NCBI RefSeq assembly: GCF_910592395.1
Contig: NC_088323.1
Span: 7,566,001 to 7,630,000 of the forward strand
Direction of reading: 5' to 3'
Origin: Lineus longissimus
Lineage: Eukaryota; Nemertea; Pilidiophora; Heteronemertea; Lineidae
Length of the DNA: 64,000 nt
Positions within the stretch are counted from its first letter, which is position 1, and every line of letters starts with the position of its first letter. Below are positions 12,005 through 24,044 of this stretch, one piece after another. Both the position numbers and the translations under genes were made by a program. Under the pieces are notes generated by a model. That model did no database searches and was not told where the DNA came from. It saw nothing but the letters and a program-made list of their open reading frames with translations.

Positions 12005-12306
12005 TTAAGGCACAAATCGATATTGAGAAATCGCTGATGATCTTACAGGAGAATAGCGTGGGCAATGGTTAAACGGCACGAAATCACACGTTCTGGAATT
12101 ACTGTTAAACACTAATGCCTGATACTGGAAAAGCTTTACTGGCTGATTTCCAAGAAGCACAGAACTCATACTACCACATTCGAGCTTTGAACGGATTTCA
12201 GTACCGGGATGTGCATACTTTTCCATTACAAAATAGTTACTCTCTCTATATAAATTGACTATCCTTTTGTCTCCACTGACAGCCGAACGTCGAGTAAATA
12301 AGGGTC
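12005..12306 (-). CDS. Gene C2 exon 2: PAN-like C terminus with stop
   Basis: 302 bases starting in phase 1 after TTTTGTCAG. The pattern RSKLECGSMSSVLLGN ... VKLFQYQALVFNSNSRTCDF aligns with the PAN exons of genes A and B (RSPLECVSLCLV..., RSVLHCVTTCLN...). The second Cys of the usual pair is Ser here. Stop TAA at 12005. Confidence 0.65.
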
Positions 12307-13516
12307 CTGACAAAATGAACAAAAAAAGTTCGTGAAGGGGTACATTAGGCTTGGTTTTCACACAGAAAGACTTCTCTTTGGACGAGGTTTTCTTTAACTA
12401 TTTCAGGATGAATATCTGAGAGAATAATGTGTCCTGAAGTAAATGCTCTACATTCACCTACATGTATATATGACCACGTCCGTAATTAATAAGATATCGC
12501 CACAAAGGCCAAGTCGAAACACCACCTCATAATAGTCGAACATTGTGGTGTCGGCGCCAACCCACTGTCTATCCAAATTGAACAAGATGAATGCCATCGG
12601 ACGACCATTTGCATCGTCATGATCGTATCTCCCGTTTCTTGAATATTTAGAAACGCGGCTCTTAGATATCCGTGTACAATCATCATAGCATGCAACTAGC
12701 TCATCGTTCCTACTTTCGAATGGCAGGTCACATGCTAAGTGGTTCATGGTTTGGTCTTCCAGCGCCATTAACAGCAAGTTTTTTAAATGTGTTCTTGGAA
12801 AGCTACCAAATAACGGAAATATGCTTGATTGGCCTACCTTGCTCGTACAACATACGTATACTCCGGTCATTCAGTAATCTGTCATACAACAGAAAAGATG
12901 AAATCTCTCCGAAGTCAGTTTGACCTATTTGGATGAATCTTTCCGGCCACAGCCTTAGTGTCCAAGTACTAGTGGTCGTTGTTTGCCGATCACCGTTGAT
13001 AAACAATTCACGTTGTCTACCCGAACCACGCAATGCGTAAAAATACCATATATTGGCCCTTATCATTGCTTTAGAGACATTTGACTGAATTATTGAAATG
13101 CCCCCTCGTTGCCCAATGGTCATCCTTAGCTCACAAGTATTATTTCCAAGACTACTTTCAAGGAATAAAATTCCAATATAAAGATATTGCCGTTGCCAAT
13201 GTTGCCAGCTGTGCAGAATAAAATGTTCACGACCTGTATGGCATATCCTCCGTGCATAAAACGCTATTGCAAATTTGTCCTTCAATGGCCCTGCAAACTT
13301 GTTGTCAGTTAAGCTCTGGCCCTTGCCGTTAGGAGTCTGCCCAAATGACATGACAGTACCGAAGAGTCGTGATCCCACATAACTATATCGATGCTTCAGC
13401 TTCCTGGTAAGACAAATCGCCCAGCAAACGAGAGATTTTATCTCAGTGGTCTGCGATGATGATATCGCAGTGATGCGCGATAAGAATATCGCCTGTCTGT
13501 GGCTGAATCCGGCCAT
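12005..13516 (-). CDS. Gene C2: secreted LamG-like/PAN protein (2 exons, complete)
   Basis: Predicted 326-residue secreted protein. Exon 1 is 12838-13516 and exon 2 is 12005-12306, joined across a phase-1 GT-AG intron of 531 bases. Layout: signal peptide (about residues 1-20), LamG-like domain (about 45-226), PAN-like domain (about 240-326). LamG-like domains bind glycans or proteins and PAN domains bind proteins or sugars, so an extracellular binding role is likely but no ligand is indicated. ATG at 13516 was chosen because it opens the signal peptide; an ATG 35 codons upstream is also in frame. A THAP transposon sits 3 bases past the stop and probably displaces the poly(A) signal about 1 kb away. 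Confidence 0.75.
12838..13516 (-). CDS. Gene C2 exon 1: signal peptide and LamG-like domain
   Basis: 679 bases, exactly as long as in C1 and C3. It encodes the signal-like segment AIFLSRITAISSS (with an Arg inside the core), then FAIAFYAR and the end strands ELFING, IQIG, GEISSFLLYDRLL of a LamG/concanavalin A-like domain. It ends in phase 1 at CAAG|GTAGGC. Compared with C1 it has Cys for Arg in CWAICL and Asn for Ser in TPNGKG. Confidence 0.72.
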
Positions 13517-15550
13517 CACAGCTTTCTTCTTATTAGACCCAGGTCTCTGCGATGGCCGATACTTGTCGAAGTCTCCTGTACATGTAGGCCTAATCACTGC
13601 GTGTAATAATAACTTGTGCATTTCTCATTTCTCGTTTGCCAATGTAGAAGTAAAAAGTGTCCTTCGTGAAAGAGTGTCCGGCCCTATTCTATTCTCAGGA
13701 AATATGGTATATGATTCTAAAGCGGCCATGATCGTCAATACATAAGAGGGTGTTTAAAGCACAATAGAGTCCTTGTTTCCCGGACATTCTATCCCAGGAC
13801 GCTTCAAACTTCTACACCGGCGCTTTAGAGGGTATCTGAATGAATGAGGTAAAATACGTTGGCCACGATAGTCGACAGTAAACATACTTAAACCCCCATT
13901 CGCAACCAACGTTAGTCGACCCTTATCTATTCTCAAGAATGGTCGGACAACTTTGGCTTTGCGAAGGTCGCTCACACGTTGCTGGCAGATGAGTAATTGC
14001 TCACGACAGATAAAATTGGGTCATGTGGTTGGATATCAATTGATACTTTAATCGATCGGGGTCCCCTTGGCCTCTTTTCTTAAAATGTACCAACAACTAT
14101 TTATCCATGAGAGCACAAAACGAGGAGAAAAGGGAGAACCATTGACTCCAATGTTTCCGGTATTCGCCAACATTCCATTTACTTGATCAACTGTAAATGT
14201 GACAAACGCGATCAGTTATGCAGGACCATATCGCGCACGAATCAAAGAGATTTCTGTTTAAATTGAGACCCTTGGTAAAAAAACACCAAAAAAACCTACG
14301 AGGCTTGATCAAAGGAGAAATGTTCTAAACCTAGTACCTCGAGCTGAAATGCAGTGAAAGGCACGAAATGTATCATGGACCAAAGACAGGATCATCTTAT
14401 TCTATCGTAAGACTTACTCGTTATCGATATTGCCATCAGTTCCATCCAAGTTGATAGTTAAAACTGCTGCAAAGAGTAGGTAAAATACTAAATGGTGCTT
14501 TATGGGACCATTGGTGATAAAACGTTTCTTTGTTGATGTTCCACTATCGGTATCATTTCCTTTAAGTGGACCATGTGAAGGAGCAAGGGGGTCCCACTAT
14601 TCTTCCCCGCAAAATCGATGACGGATACATAGGAGAGTACACGAAAATTCATGGTACCAGGAACAATACAAAAAAGTCATGATGTGCTCTGTGAAGTGCG
14701 GCATGATTGACGAGTGAGATACAGGGCAAGACCCAGAGCTCTCAGCAGAGGTGAGACCCATGAGCTAAGAAAAAAAAACTCGAGAAAAAAGTAGTATTCG
14801 AAGGAAGGAGAACCCGGACCATACCTATCGTACTGTTGGATTACCTTATGTGATTTTAGGAGACATTTTTCATGACTTCGACCGATCAAACGATTCCCTG
14901 TGACCAAACGTGTCCCTTCCCATGACGTTGCATTACAATGCAGTTTGGCTCTGGATGCCAGCGACGTCACGACGCGGGTAAGACGTGAGGGCATGATGTC
15001 ATTCTAACAGTTAGAAATCAGTTTCCTTTTCCACCCTCGAGAAATAATTCCAGAGAATCAGTGAGAAGGAAATCTTGAAACACCAGTAGACGAGGATGGC
15101 TGCAAGACATAAAGATTCTTTTGGAAAGACAGTCTTGACGGCTCACACTAGATAATCAAAGCGAAGGTGATCTGAATGAAGACCGAAGAAATCATTACAT
15201 TGTCACAAAATCAATAAGACAAATGGTTCGAATGGTTAAGTCTGAGAACGAGAGCATCAACTGCCGTTGCTTCGTCAGCTCTGATTACGTCAGGATATTG
15301 TCAAGATCAGACTCCATCTGGAAAGCAGAGCTTAGCTCGTCGTGATCAGGACTCAGCTACTGCCACATCGTCTGAACATAAACATTCTACAACATGAAAT
15401 ATTGAACAGTGAAAAAACACAGAATAGTTAAATAACACAAGTGACAGCCAGTTTAAAGCCTGAAAGGGTTAAAAAAAGGTTTAAAAACAAATTGAATGGT
15501 CTGGACAAGTAGGTAAACGATCTCAAGAATTTAAGAAGTTAAAAAGGGAA
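13517..15550. other. 5' flank of gene C2, no recognised gene
   Basis: Counterpart of 1016-3050. It holds the same two short minus-strand frames (13754-13975, 14677-14994) and no recognised domain. About 30 bases near 15160 are missing compared with copy 1. Confidence 0.45.
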
Positions 15551-15559
15551 ATGTTCGCG

Positions 15560-15781
15560 CATTTCCTGAACCTGAACTAGAAAAACTAGAACCATTAACA
15601 GAGTTTGAAAGGCCTGAAGATCATCAAATCAGACTTTTTCTGGTGAGCAAAAACTAAATCCAACTTTATTGGCCAGGCGAAGTCTGAATTATGTCTCTGT
15701 AGCTGTGGTAAGGATTGCCTTTTGACATTACCATTTACTTCTATAAGTTAAAGAAAGGACAGCAAAGCTTGATTAAGAAAC
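15560..15781 (+). pseudogene. Relic encoding a membrane segment, copy 2
   Basis: Counterpart of 3060-3275 with the same broken frame; cut on the right by MITE A copy 2. Confidence 0.35.
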
Positions 15782-15785
15782 TTAA

Positions 15786-16416
15786 TGGTCACCTGTAACT
15801 CTTTTTAACTGAGGAAAAAGTAAAAGGGCATAAGATAACAAACACAGTGGTGAAAACCGCATAAATATCTAACTACCCATCTTCAAGTTATGGCAGCTAT
15901 AAAATTCAAACATTCCAGGTGGTGTAGGAAGAACAAACTGATGATGTAGATTGTGCTGTACTAAAATAAAGTTTTTTATAGTTTCATGCCTATATTTTAA
16001 AATTGTACATTAACATGTTCACTAAAAGCTCATATCGGTGACAAGGTAATTAGAATATAAGCATGAAACTATGAAAACTTTATTTCAGTACAGCACATGT
16101 ACATCATCAATTTGTTCTTCCTGTACCACCCTGGAATGTTTGAATTACATACTGTTCACTAAAAGCTCATACCTGTGACAAGGTAGTTAGAATATAAGCA
16201 TGAAACTATGAAAGCTTTATTTCAGCATACAGCACAATTATGCACATCATCAATTTGTTCTTCCTGCACCACCCAGGAATATTTGAATTACATACTGCTA
16301 TAACTTTAAGATGAGTAGTTTGATTTTTATGCGATTTTCACACTTCCGTTTCTTATGTTATGCCCTATTATTTATACCCCAAGTTAAAATTTTAATAAAA
16401 GCGTTTCAGGTCACCT
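15786..16416. mobile_element. TTAA-flanked MITE A, copy 2
   Basis: Same 631-base element as in copy 1, between TTAA at 15782-15785 and 16417-16420, with the same ends and internal inverted modules. Confidence 0.75.
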
Positions 16417-16420
16417 TTAA

Positions 16421-17321
16421 ACCCATCATTAAATCTGAAAGACCAGAAAAGTCAGAGAGAGTAAAAAATGATAATAAAAGCAACATTTGTTCAATGGAAT
16501 GATTGGAAAATACATGAGCCAGATTGTAAATAAGGAACATTTTACAATAAATGATGAGAATGGTAACTTTCACTGTATTGAACTCAATCGGGGATTGGCC
16601 ATGAGGCTCTTGGTTCCATCTGTGAACAATTCAGTTTCTACTCGGTTCCCTATGTTTTCGCAAGTCTTTCCGTAGAAAGCATTCTTCATCAACTTGAAGT
16701 AGTCTTTCTCAAAATCAGTAGTAGAAACTATCCTACTTTCAGTGTTGATATCAATGTAGAACGCCAACCACTTTGACTGCTTGAACCGGATTACACAACG
16801 AACCTTCTTTAGGTCAATTCCTTGATTTAAGTAAAACTGTAGAATGCACTATGTAGTTGGTCTTATCCTTCTGTGCCAGGCGGGATCATCATTTCTACCT
16901 TTGATCTTTTTTCATTACCTAGTAACTCTCTCTGGTAATTACTGAGTAAAGAGAGATTCAGGACAGAATGGAAAGTTCTTTGATTCGAACTTGACGTTAA
17001 GGGCAAGTCAAAGCAACTTCTATGAAAAATCCTACTTCACTGTTTTCAGGAATTGACATCATATGCTCTTCAATCATCGTTTCCAAGTTTCCTTCGATCA
17101 TTTCAAAACTGCCGTAAGGCTTGGGTTCCATCATTGTCCAACCGTAAAGGTTATTTGCATCAATGAAGAGTAGCTTGTGGTGGTTCGCCTTGACGTTTCT
17201 TGTTCCCACTATGCCAGAAATGCCTCCTCTATTGCCTTTTCAATATTAAGTAAAACGTTGCAATCTGTCAGTAGTTCGAGATTTATTTCAGTGTATTTCA
17301 ACCCGCCTGCCAAGTTAGTTT
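16421..17321 (-). pseudogene. Type-B DNA polymerase relic, polymerase part, copy 2
   Basis: Best preserved copy of this fragment. The minus strand carries IDANNLYGWTM near 17140 and, in a separate open segment at 16570-16767, FEKDYFKLMKNAFYGKTCEN, the conserved polymerase stretch following the tyrosine motif. A short disrupted stretch lies between the two open segments. It ends at MITE A on one side and MITE B on the other. No full-length polymerase can be read from it. Confidence 0.82.
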
Positions 17322-17870
17322 GGTGACCTGAAACTCTTTTATTAAAATTTTAACTTTGGGTATAAATAATAGGGCATAACGTAAGAAGCAGAAGTGTGAA
17401 AACTGCACGAAAATCAAATTAGTCATCTTAAAGTTACAGCAGTATGTAATTCAAACATTACCGGTTCTGCTGGAAAAACAACTACATGTACTGTCGGAGT
17501 GGCGCAATGGTAACATCAGCGCCTGCCACATCTGAGGTCCCGGGGTTGATTCCCGGTCATCAGTCCCAGTACACTCATTTCCTAGAGAGGGCAACTCTCT
17601 TCAACAGCGTAGGTTACTCTAGAGGGTCCCTGGTTTCCTCCTACTGACAATACAATGGGCCAATATTGTTTATAGAGCTAATAATGTCCTTGTTGACGCT
17701 CAGCTCTCAACTCAATATTTTTAACAAATTGATGATGTACATAACTGTGCTGTATACTGAAATAAAGTTTTGATATTTTCATGCTTATATTCTAATTACC
17801 GTGTCACAGGTATGGGCTTTTAGTGAACATGTTGATGTACAATTTTAAGATATAGGCATGAAAGTATCAA
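17322..17870. mobile_element. MITE B, copy 2, right end deleted
   Basis: Same arrangement and same terminal deletion as in copy 1, so the deletion happened before copies 1 and 2 separated. Contains the tRNA-Gly SINE. Confidence 0.65.
17493..17745 (+). repeat. tRNA-Gly-derived SINE, copy 2
   Basis: The best preserved head of the three: GCGCCTGCCACATCTGAGGT then CCGGGGTTGATTCCCGG, closer to tRNA-Gly(GCC) than copies 1 and 3, which lost two bases here. Confidence 0.78.
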
Positions 17871-17872
17871 AC

Positions 17873-18208
17873 ACTTGAATTTTCGGTGATTTCTGATCTT
17901 TAAATGATCCCACATTCTTTTTGCCTCTTGGTAAACTGAATCGTTTACCATTTCATTCTTTAATTCGTCTCCAAGTACGTTGAATGAATTAGGAACTATC
18001 TTAACAGCTTGAACTCCTAAGTATTGGGAAACTGCTGTCTTGTAATTTTGAAGTCATCACCTACAATTGTTTTGGTTGTGTTTTCTAAGCTGGACTGAAA
18101 GAATACCCACGAGTCTAAAAATCTAACACAACTGAACCTAAATGAAACGACTTCTTCTGAGGTTTCAGCAAGTATTTTAAGTTTCTTGTGCGATGGCAGT
18201 TTAGTCAT
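17873..18208 (-). pseudogene. Type-B DNA polymerase relic, exonuclease part, copy 2
   Basis: Minus-strand fragment with VRFLDSWVFFQSSLENT. It is broken after ITRQQFPNT, like copy 1, and has an extra deletion near 17960 compared with copy 1. Confidence 0.7.
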
Positions 18209-18744
18209 TTAATCTCTAATGAAGAGGTGAGAATCGCAATTACTAAGATTGTGATGGACACTGGAACGAACATGGCTTTCTTCTCATTCAGATTGCAAGA
18301 CTGGTGAGCAGCTTCTCTGTAATTTCCATTGCAGTGATTGTGATCTTTGACTCTGTCATAACCTAGCAGCTGATTGCATCAGTAACAGTTTGTTTCTTCA
18401 CAAATTTCTCACAATCTTCGTCTGTTATGATGAGAGGACTTTTCGAGTTCAGTCGATTGGAGAATATTGCTTCTAGTCTAATCAACCAGCTACAGGAATC
18501 ATCTACAGCATCAGCACCCCTGTAAACTGTGTACTCACTCCTGTAGATGTTTGGGTAGTCAGGCTACAGCATCCCTTTGGATTTATGCGAATTTATTGTC
18601 TACCCATAAAGTAGTAAATCCCTAACCCTACACCACTCAATCCTAAAATAATACAAAAGTACTCGTAAGTCTACATTTCACAACTTAGCTGGTAGTAGCC
18701 ACTTCATTGTGGTCTTTTAGGAATTCCTATTTGATGATTTGGGT

Positions 18745-19020
18745 TTATATATTGTATAATGTAAGTGCGGTGTCAGCATGTCTAAGGTTCACAGCTACCT
18801 CATTTTCTCTCTTTAATTCAAGGTTAACGAGGTCAATGATGACTTTTCTATGTTCCTCCAATTCTGTTGAGACCTTCTGTAATTCTTCTTGTGCCAAATT
18901 GTGTCTTTTCATTTCTGCTTCATAACCGTTCTTGCCTTGTGCTTTGAAAAGGTAACCAGAACCAGTGAATGCTAATTCATTAACCATTCCAGAGCCAATC
19001 ATCATAGCAATGTTCGCCAT
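18745..19020 (-). pseudogene. Small element-encoded protein relic, copy 2
   Basis: The longest intact version (91 codons): membrane-like Gly-rich N terminus MANIAMMIGSGMVNELAFTG, then a charged helix ending in ADTALTLYNI and a stop. In related elements the protein is longer, so this is truncated. Confidence 0.45.
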
Positions 19021-19048
19021 TTGATTTAGTGTATTTACAAGAATTACA

Positions 19049-19832
19049 CTATTGCCTTTCGGTGTTAGTGAGTATTGGTAACAACCGAACTGTATTGGCC
19101 AGTCGAAGATTGAACTGACAATTGGTGTTGTACGTCAAAACCATTTTAAGGTCAATAATGTTATTGAGCTCATCAGTTAAGCGGATGTTTATCTTGTTGA
19201 ATCTTGATTTGCGTGGTATTTCTATTGGCTTATTTAAGGAATTTACTCTTGTATCTCCAAGGTTAGCTTCCTTCACGATCGGTTTCAAGGCTTATACATA
19301 ATATGATGGCTCACCATTTTTGAGTACATTATTAGAATTGACTATGTGACAGTGAAAAAGATATAGTTCATTGGTCTAAGATTGATGTGCCTGTCGCTTA
19401 CAATTTCACCTTCATCTGAAGAATAAGGCTTTCACGAATGTTTAAAGCCGAGCAAGTCATTGCTCTTTTCAACAATCATGATTTGATAACGGTCCTCATT
19501 AAACGCATATTAATAGCATTACCAGTGTGCTATTCTACATCAAATCTAACAACACTTCTACTTAAACTGTTATCCTTTAGAATTGATCCGAAAACACTCT
19601 TGGAAAACTTTGCAGAGACCATCTGGTATTGTAATACTTTTTATTCTAAATCCCTCACCTTGAATTCGTTATTTTTTCTAGCTTCGCTGATGTCGTGGAA
19701 TGTTCAAAGTATCCCTGCATAAGTCAAACTGATGTTACTAGCATTATGAATTTCGGAGTTAAGATGTACGGGCACATCACTTGAATTCTGTTCTGGGCAG
19801 TCACTAGAATCGATATGTAGCACAGTTTTCAT
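19049..19832 (-). pseudogene. Capsid-type protein relic, copy 2
   Basis: Counterpart of 6566-7351. INIRLTDELNNIIDL is kept near the end. Stops and shifts separate it from its N-terminal part, which starts near 19832 with MKTVLHIDSSDCP. Confidence 0.45.
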
Positions 19833-20412
19833 GTATTCTATTCAATATCCTCCTTGTAGCTCTTCTTAATAATAAGGGCACGATTACAGGAGATATCTTG
19901 CTATTCGTTCAAAAGGAACCCGTACAACCCTGTTTCATTCATAAACTGTGGGTCGGGCTCAGGAATTTTGATGAATAAATCATACTTCTCGCAAATAAGC
20001 ATATCGCTATTATGCAAGCCGGGGTAAATGATATGATGAATGACGCTTTAATGAGATGAGAGGGATAATCTATTCTTTATCTATTTTGGACCAATCAGAT
20101 TGATCCGGCTCTCGTATAACAGTTGCAAGTAGCAAGTTTGACCCAGATTAGACTCACATAAAAACTACCTTTTATGCTAACACACGTTGTAGACAGTAAT
20201 TAGCAACCCAATGGAACAAGTTTTTTCGCCAAACAATGATAATTTAAACGATTTTTATAGTTTGTCCAGGTGAGGGATTCCGTAGTTAAATATGTGTGGC
20301 AGTTTAGGTGCGAAAACGTAGTAAATGTAAGTTAGAGTGCCGACCTTGAATACCCAATATTTAGATACGCTTCTCGACAAGCTGGGGCTTTGATTCTCCA
20401 GGGTGTTTTCCA

Positions 20413-21261
20413 CGGCTTACTGGACTTTGCGCAATATTTCGCCAAAAAAGTATTCTACGCAACGGTCCCTAGGTGACTTTTCCAATTCATAATACACAGC
20501 CTGTCCATCCTAGATCGTGGTTACATGGGGAGTAATCGTTGTAAAATTAGGCCAAACGCAAAGACAGTTAACCCGGGTACCACTATGTTTACGATGCAAA
20601 CAAGCCGTGTAAGTTATTATCAGCATTTTTTTCATTGAACATTTGCGGGTACAGCGTCACAGGGAGCAGCATTGAACGGTAAACAGGTTCACATCATATT
20701 CAGACAACGGCTTGTAACGGCCATACAGGAATCGATTCGTATCAAAAACCGACGGTCACAACTATTCGCTTGCTGAGAGTATACATTACGCGCATACATT
20801 CCGTCAGACATTTGAGCTTCCAAGCTTTGAGAAATAACAGTTCATGTGCGAATTTGGCATGTAATTTTGGTAATTTACGTGAGTACATTTTCAACCCCAA
20901 AAAGTGTGAAGTGAAGTTATGCTTTTATTTAGTAAAAATCGGTAGGCATGTCCAACAAGACATGTGTCTCAACTGCCTGGGTGGTTGTAAGTCATCACTC
21001 AAAAGTCGTTCTCTGCAATGCATGCAAGCACTGCGTGTGTGTTTGATTTGTGTATACAATGTACGTTACCCTCTCTACTTCAAATGAATGAACCTCATAA
21101 GGGTTTGATTAATTAATTGTTTGTCGTACCTTCTTCGATCGAGGTCCGAACAAATTTTCAGGCTGAGATCACCATCTTATTAAGCACTGCCCGGGGTAAA
21201 ACATAATGGTCGCTCCCCCATTTCGCTCGTTTCGTTCCGTTGCGCAAAGTCCAGTAAGCCG
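20413..21261. mobile_element. 839-base-class inverted-repeat transposon, copy 2
   Basis: Same element and same site as 7932-8770, ends CGGCTTACTGGACTTTGCGC, flanked by TTTTCCA. It has about 20 extra bases near 20652 compared with copy 1. Confidence 0.8.
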
Positions 21262-21269
21262 TTTTCCAC

Positions 21270-23660
21270 TGTGTTGTTCACTGGCATTGCGCTGAGTGAA
21301 GCAAACAGCAACAGCGAATCTTGACACTGTATCACCCTGCTTCATTCACTAAATGCTTGCTAATTCATCCTGTATCTGTACAGTACATAGTTACAAGTTA
21401 CATTGCTGATTATGAAATTAACCTACCTCCCGATGGCACATACGGCTTCAACCGTCTGCTGTTATTTCTGTGCATGCATGCACTCAGAGAAATTAAAAAC
21501 ACATATATCACTGTCGGGCGTTTCATCTCGCCGCTTTTTAGCTGCGTGGCTGAGGTACGTCACGATCGAATGCACATTATAAACTGTTTATTGCCATTCC
21601 GATTTCTTGAGTCTTCGATTACTCCAAGAAAAAAATCGAATCAAGCAATAGGGAAGCCCAATAAAGCAGCGCGATTGCGATCGAATCCGGCTGTAACACA
21701 TTGACCAACAGACAATTTGGGGACTAACTTAAAAAGCAATCAGAAAATCAGTCCAGCATGACGACGAAACTATTCGTGAGCTGAATAAGTGCAACTCACT
21801 TCATTGTATTCGCCAGATTGCCAACATGTGTTACGCCGTGTCTCTGCGTAAGGATATCATCTGCGACAAAGATCTTCAGTTACATCAGAGGCCTCTTACA
21901 TTGTATCTGCACCATGCAGTATTAGTCACAATTACATGTAAAACATAAATCGAGAGCATTCTCGTGAATGGGTCAATTTCGAATTGACGGTCGAATTGAG
22001 CGACTAATTCCAATACGTGAATATCCATTCGGTCAGTTCCAAGATTGTATGTCCGAATACTAAAGATGAGCTGTAAATTGAAATGGGCATTAAAAAACTC
22101 AGCATTTGAGGTGAAATCTTCGAGTTGACAGGATAGTCATATGTTGATGCTTTTCTATGTTTTCTCCTTGCATTACCTTCATCTTGGCGGTGGATTCTTT
22201 ACAGAAATAGAAAAGGCGAATTAGCATGCCTCATTAGAATTATGTGGAAAATGGGTGTGAACAGCAGTTTGAATAGGCTTAAGCATGTTCAGACCGAAAA
22301 TCAGCTTTTAAGGAAATTTTTGCTGCCTTGGTAATGCCATTTCAGTGATAAGATGTGGCTTGTGTTTTTGCCTCAGATACATTATTTGTCACCTCTGATA
22401 CAATATACAAAAATTGGCATCAATTTAATTTCATTGAAATCCCGTTTTCCCTGATCTGGTAACTGATATGCTATGCCTTCGACATAAAAATTCGATGGAA
22501 GAAACTCTAGGCAAAGTCAAGAGTACATCTTCTTGTTTGTGTCACCTAACACTTCGGCTGTAATCACACGAACTCTCTCCTGTGGGTGTCATTCAACATT
22601 AGCAGCCCCACGTACGCCGTTCTTCTGATCCTCGGTGGCCCTTTGCTTGGTTTAGCAGTTTATTGTGTGGTATTTATCTCCCCTCGGTATACCATTTCGC
22701 TCACTTGCTGATCGCTTTAAATGACAAAATTTACCAAGCTTATTAAAAATACCAAAGCCTATTGTCACAAGTTGAACAGTAAAAAGAGATCCACCGAGTT
22801 TCATTTCACTCTCTGATCAATATTCATTGATTCGAGAAATCAATAGGTCTCCTTTCAATTAATATCTTTCTCTGTGTATATCATCGTTCACGGGACAAAA
22901 TGGATTGTATAGTTTAGGAGCTTATTCGGGAAAAAGAAGGTTTCGATCCATAATTTCAATACTTTAACATCAGTATTGGAAATGTTCCGTATTGATTTCC
23001 AGTTATTACCTGTATTATGTTCACACTAGTCTATCGTTGCTTATCTAGAAGATAAATATTTCTTGTGTGCTATGTGATATAAATCATATGTGAAAATAAT
23101 AGTACCCATCTTATATTTTATCAGTAAGATTTATTTTTATATCTAACCCTCTATCAGTATGAAGAGCACTTTTCTAAACTGCTTCAGATTATATTTTTAC
23201 TTTAACTTGTCTATCAGTGATATAGTTAGCGCAGCAAAACATTGTCACCTATCACTTCCCGAACTTATGACAAATGATAATAAAACGTATATTTCTACGG
23301 CGCCTTTCCGTGGGGTATACCAAGCCAAAGGTGCCACCGCTCCATAGACCCGTTCGAATAGTAATTTCTTCAACTCTGCCTAAAATTTGTCAATGTCAGT
23401 TTATGTTCGCAATGAACAGGGCAACGCGTTCCATTGTCTTGGACCACAGATGGGAAAAGCAGTCTCCCTTCAAATTAACACCAAACGAAGCTTTGAAGTT
23501 TAGATTTATTGCATTTATTACCTTAAGGGGGTGTTTTTGTGTTTCTCTCTCTTGGCGTGATTACCGAGAAAGCGACTGCTGTGGTATATTACTCGAGCTA
23601 AAACCCGTACATCCATAATGTATCATTTTTGCAGAGAGCACTTTTTGAAACAGATGTTCA
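21270..23660. other. Unit spacer, copy 2, no recognised gene
   Basis: Contains the 127-codon plus frame at 21321-21704 that recurs in each unit, without a recognisable domain. The stretch 22610-22900 is present here and in copy 3 but largely deleted in copy 1. Confidence 0.4.
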
Positions 23661-23667
23661 TCATTCC

Positions 23668-23673
23668 TTTAAT
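23668..23673 (-). promoter_or_regulatory. Possible poly(A) signal of gene C3
   Basis: ATTAAA on the minus strand about 70 bases past the TAA stop of gene C3. It is a common variant hexamer in a suitable place. The matching hexamer of gene C2 lies near 10968, separated from its stop by the inserted THAP element. Confidence 0.4.
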
Positions 23674-23742
23674 ATAAGTAAATCTTACGAAAAATATGGC
23701 GTGTATGAGTACTTAGTATACTGTAACTCAACTCATTAAGCA

Positions 23743-24044
23743 TTAAGGCACAAATCGATATTGAGAAATCGCTGATGATGTTACAGGAGAATAGCGTGGG
23801 CAATGGTTAAACGGCACGAAATCACACGTTCTGGAATTACTGTTAAACACTAATGCCTGATACTGGAAAAGCTTTACTGGCTGATTTCCAAGAAACACAG
23901 AACTCATACTACCACATTCGAGCTTTGAACGGATTTCAGTACCGGTATGTGCAGACTTTTCCATTACAAAATAGTTACTCTCTCTATATAAATTGACTAT
24001 CCTTTCGTCTCCACTGACAGCCGAACGTCGGGTAAATAAGGGTC
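23743..24044 (-). CDS. Gene C3 exon 2: PAN-like C terminus with stop
   Basis: 302 bases, acceptor TTTTGTCAG, phase-1 start, TAA stop at 23743. Motif RSKLECGSMSSVFLGN then KLFQYQALVF and TCDF, matching the shared PAN pattern of genes A and B apart from one missing Cys. Confidence 0.68.

Larger units (their letters stand above)
1..12501. repeat. Tandem unit, copy 1 of 3
   Basis: The sequence from base 1 recurs from 12502 and again from 24241 in the same orientation and with the same order of landmarks. Copy 1 holds gene C1 exon 1, relics of a polymerase-bearing element, an 839-base inverted-repeat element and, uniquely, a THAP-carrying transposon at 11043-11997. It lacks about 24 bases present near 14097 in copy 2 and about 300 bases present near 22610-22900 in copy 2. 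The origin of the unit is arbitrary because the window starts inside it. Confidence 0.95.
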
